NCBI GenBank assembly: GCA_934394515.1
Contig: CAKRRU010000136.1
Span: forward strand, 1-5,716
Reading direction: 5' to 3'
Length of the DNA: 5,716 nucleotides
Source of the DNA: an uncultured Acetatifactor sp.
GTDB lineage: Bacteria; Bacillota; Clostridia; Lachnospirales; Lachnospiraceae
Shown: positions 4,959 to 5,716 of the stretch, piece after piece
Layout: every line of letters starts with the position of its first letter
How positions within the stretch are numbered: the stretch's first letter is position 1
The notes under the pieces: model-generated
Told to the model about the DNA's origin: nothing
Seen by the model: the letters and a program-made list of their open reading frames with translations, nothing else
The model's database searches: none
Position numbers and translations under genes: made by a program

Positions 4959-5615
4959 ATGGGTGATTTTCTGAACAGGATAATGAGGGGAAGGAAAGAT
5001 GGCGAAGAAGCTCCCAAATGGTTTAGCAGGGACAACCTGTTGATTTTGGTCTTGCTTGGGGTGCTGCTATTTGTGATTGCGTTACCTGTAAAAAAAGAGG
5101 AGGGTGTCTCCCCAACGATAATAGGAGCAGAAAATGCGAATACCACTACTGACATCCTGGAAGCGGAGACAAGTAAGGAGCCGTCAGTCTCAGCCGCGGC
5201 GCAGGCATCCGGGCTGGACGATACGCAAGATTATGCGCTGTATCTTGAAACTAAACTGAAAAAGATGTTGGAAGCGGTGCAGGGACTGGAAGATGTCGAG
5301 GTCATGATCACACTGGAATCTTCGGAAGAAAAAGTGGTGGAAAAAGACCTGACCGCGGAACGGTCCAACACGGAAGAGCAGGATTCCGCGGGAGGAAGCA
5401 GATCAGTGAACACCTCCAACACAGAATATCAGACCATCTACCGGGATAACACACAGGGGGATCCTTTTGTGGTGAAAACGATCTGCCCTAAGGTGGAAGG
5501 GGTACTGGTGGTGGCTAAGGGTGCCGGAAACGGAAATATGTCCGGTGAGATCACACAGATCGTGCAGGCTTTGTTTGGTGTGGAAGCCCACAGAATTAAG
5601 GTATTGGAAAAATAG
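4959..5615 (+). CDS. spoIIIAG: Stage III sporulation protein AG, ring-forming channel protein
   Basis: Single-pass membrane protein whose B. subtilis homologue (229 aa) forms a large oligomeric ring through a ring-building motif, resembling type III secretion ring proteins, in the space between mother cell and forespore. From the preferred start it has 218 residues. These are a short basic cytosolic tail (MGDFLNRIMRGRKDG), a membrane helix at about 26-44, a polar Ser/Thr/Glu/Ala linker at about 47-88, then helix YALYLETKLKKMLEAVQGL and strand DVEVMITLES starting the ring-building domain. A Ser/Asn/Glu-rich insertion (about 125-160) corresponds to the extra beta-region of AG. The domain closes with VKTICPKVEGVLVVAKGAG and a helix-strand ending HRIKVLEK. 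ATG at 4959 is chosen for its GGAGAGG; ATG at 4932 would add nine residues. Confidence 0.94.
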   Translation: MGDFLNRIMRGRKDGEEAPKWFSRDNLLILVLLGVLLFVIALPVKKEEGVSPTIIGAENANTTTDILEAETSKEPSVSAAAQASGLDDTQDYALYLETKLKKMLEAVQGLEDVEVMITLESSEEKVVEKDLTAERSNTEEQDSAGGSRSVNTSNTEYQTIYRDNTQGDPFVVKTICPKVEGVLVVAKGAGNGNMSGEITQIVQALFGVEAHRIKVLEK

Positions 5616-5625
5616 ATGCCGGGAA

Positions 5626-5654
5626 ACATATCGTGAAGAAGAGGTACATACAAT
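5626..5654 (+). promoter_or_regulatory. Candidate internal sigma-E promoter for spoIIIAH
   Basis: CATACAAT at 5647-5654 is a full match to the sigma-E -10 consensus. ACATATC at 5626-5632 serves as -35 (the ATAT of kmATATT is present) with a 14-bp spacer. The promoter lies wholly in the gap between the spoIIIAG stop and the spoIIIAH start, and a start near 5660 would give a leader of about 45 nt. An internal promoter has been reported in the B. subtilis spoIIIA locus; I do not claim that this is the same site. Confidence 0.6.
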
Positions 5655-5705
5655 AGAGTATAAAATCAAGAAGGCAGATACAGGCCTTTGGAAAAGGGGA
5701 ACGCA

Positions 5706-5716
5706 GTGAAAAACTT
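5706..5716 (+). CDS. spoIIIAH: Start of stage III sporulation protein AH (cut by right edge)
   Basis: Only three codons and two bases are present: GTG AAA AAC TT, read M-K-N-(L/F). AAAGGGG at 5693-5699 lies six bases upstream, a good ribosome-binding site. SpoIIIAH proteins in clostridia commonly begin MKN followed by a basic, then hydrophobic stretch, and the gene follows spoIIIAG in known operons. The product is the mother-cell partner of forespore SpoIIQ. Identity rests on position and these few residues. Confidence 0.6.

Noticed and set aside
1..5716. CRISPR array, tRNA, rRNA, insertion sequence or phage genes
   Set aside because: I saw no regularly spaced repeats, no cloverleaf and no transposase or integrase motifs on either strand.

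Overview
The window is a piece of the chromosome of an endospore-forming Bacillota. A clostridial anaerobe, probably Lachnospiraceae-like, fits best, judging from protein character, base composition and intergenic style. This placement is inference, as no taxonomic marker gene is present. Nearly all of it is the spoIIIA sporulation operon, preceded by a divergently transcribed potassium-uptake regulator gene.

Layout. Bases 1-715 (minus strand) hold the first 238 codons of trkA, which runs off the left edge. Bases 716-1157 are a non-coding divergent intergenic region. It holds a cluster of four consecutive hairpins flanked by a 6-bp direct repeat, an extended -10 promoter for trkA, a perfect 14-bp palindrome, short direct repeats and a sigma-E-like promoter for spoIIIA. 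From about 1158 to the right edge, all on the plus strand, are spoIIIAA, AB, AC, AD, AE, AF and AG, then the first three codons of spoIIIAH, starting with GTG at 5706.

How the genes work together (known from Bacillus subtilis). During engulfment the mother cell expresses spoIIIA under sigma-E. The eight products build a secretion-like complex in the outer forespore membrane: an ATPase (AA), small membrane and export-apparatus-like proteins (AB-AE), and ring-forming proteins (AF, AG, AH). AH pairs across the intermembrane space with forespore SpoIIQ, and the complex is needed for late forespore sigma-G activity and forespore integrity.

Departures from the textbook operon: a TTG start for spoIIIAA decided by a strong Shine-Dalgarno; a SpoIIIAE with no N-terminal signal peptide; a short, glutamate-rich SpoIIIAF that seems to lack most of the ring-building fold; non-coding gaps of 170, 135 and 90 bases inside the operon; and a perfect sigma-E -10 octamer directly upstream of spoIIIAH, suggesting separate expression of that gene. 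I found no undescribed enzyme system. The strongest candidates for novelty are the hairpin element upstream of trkA, the internal spoIIIAH promoter and the reduced SpoIIIAF.
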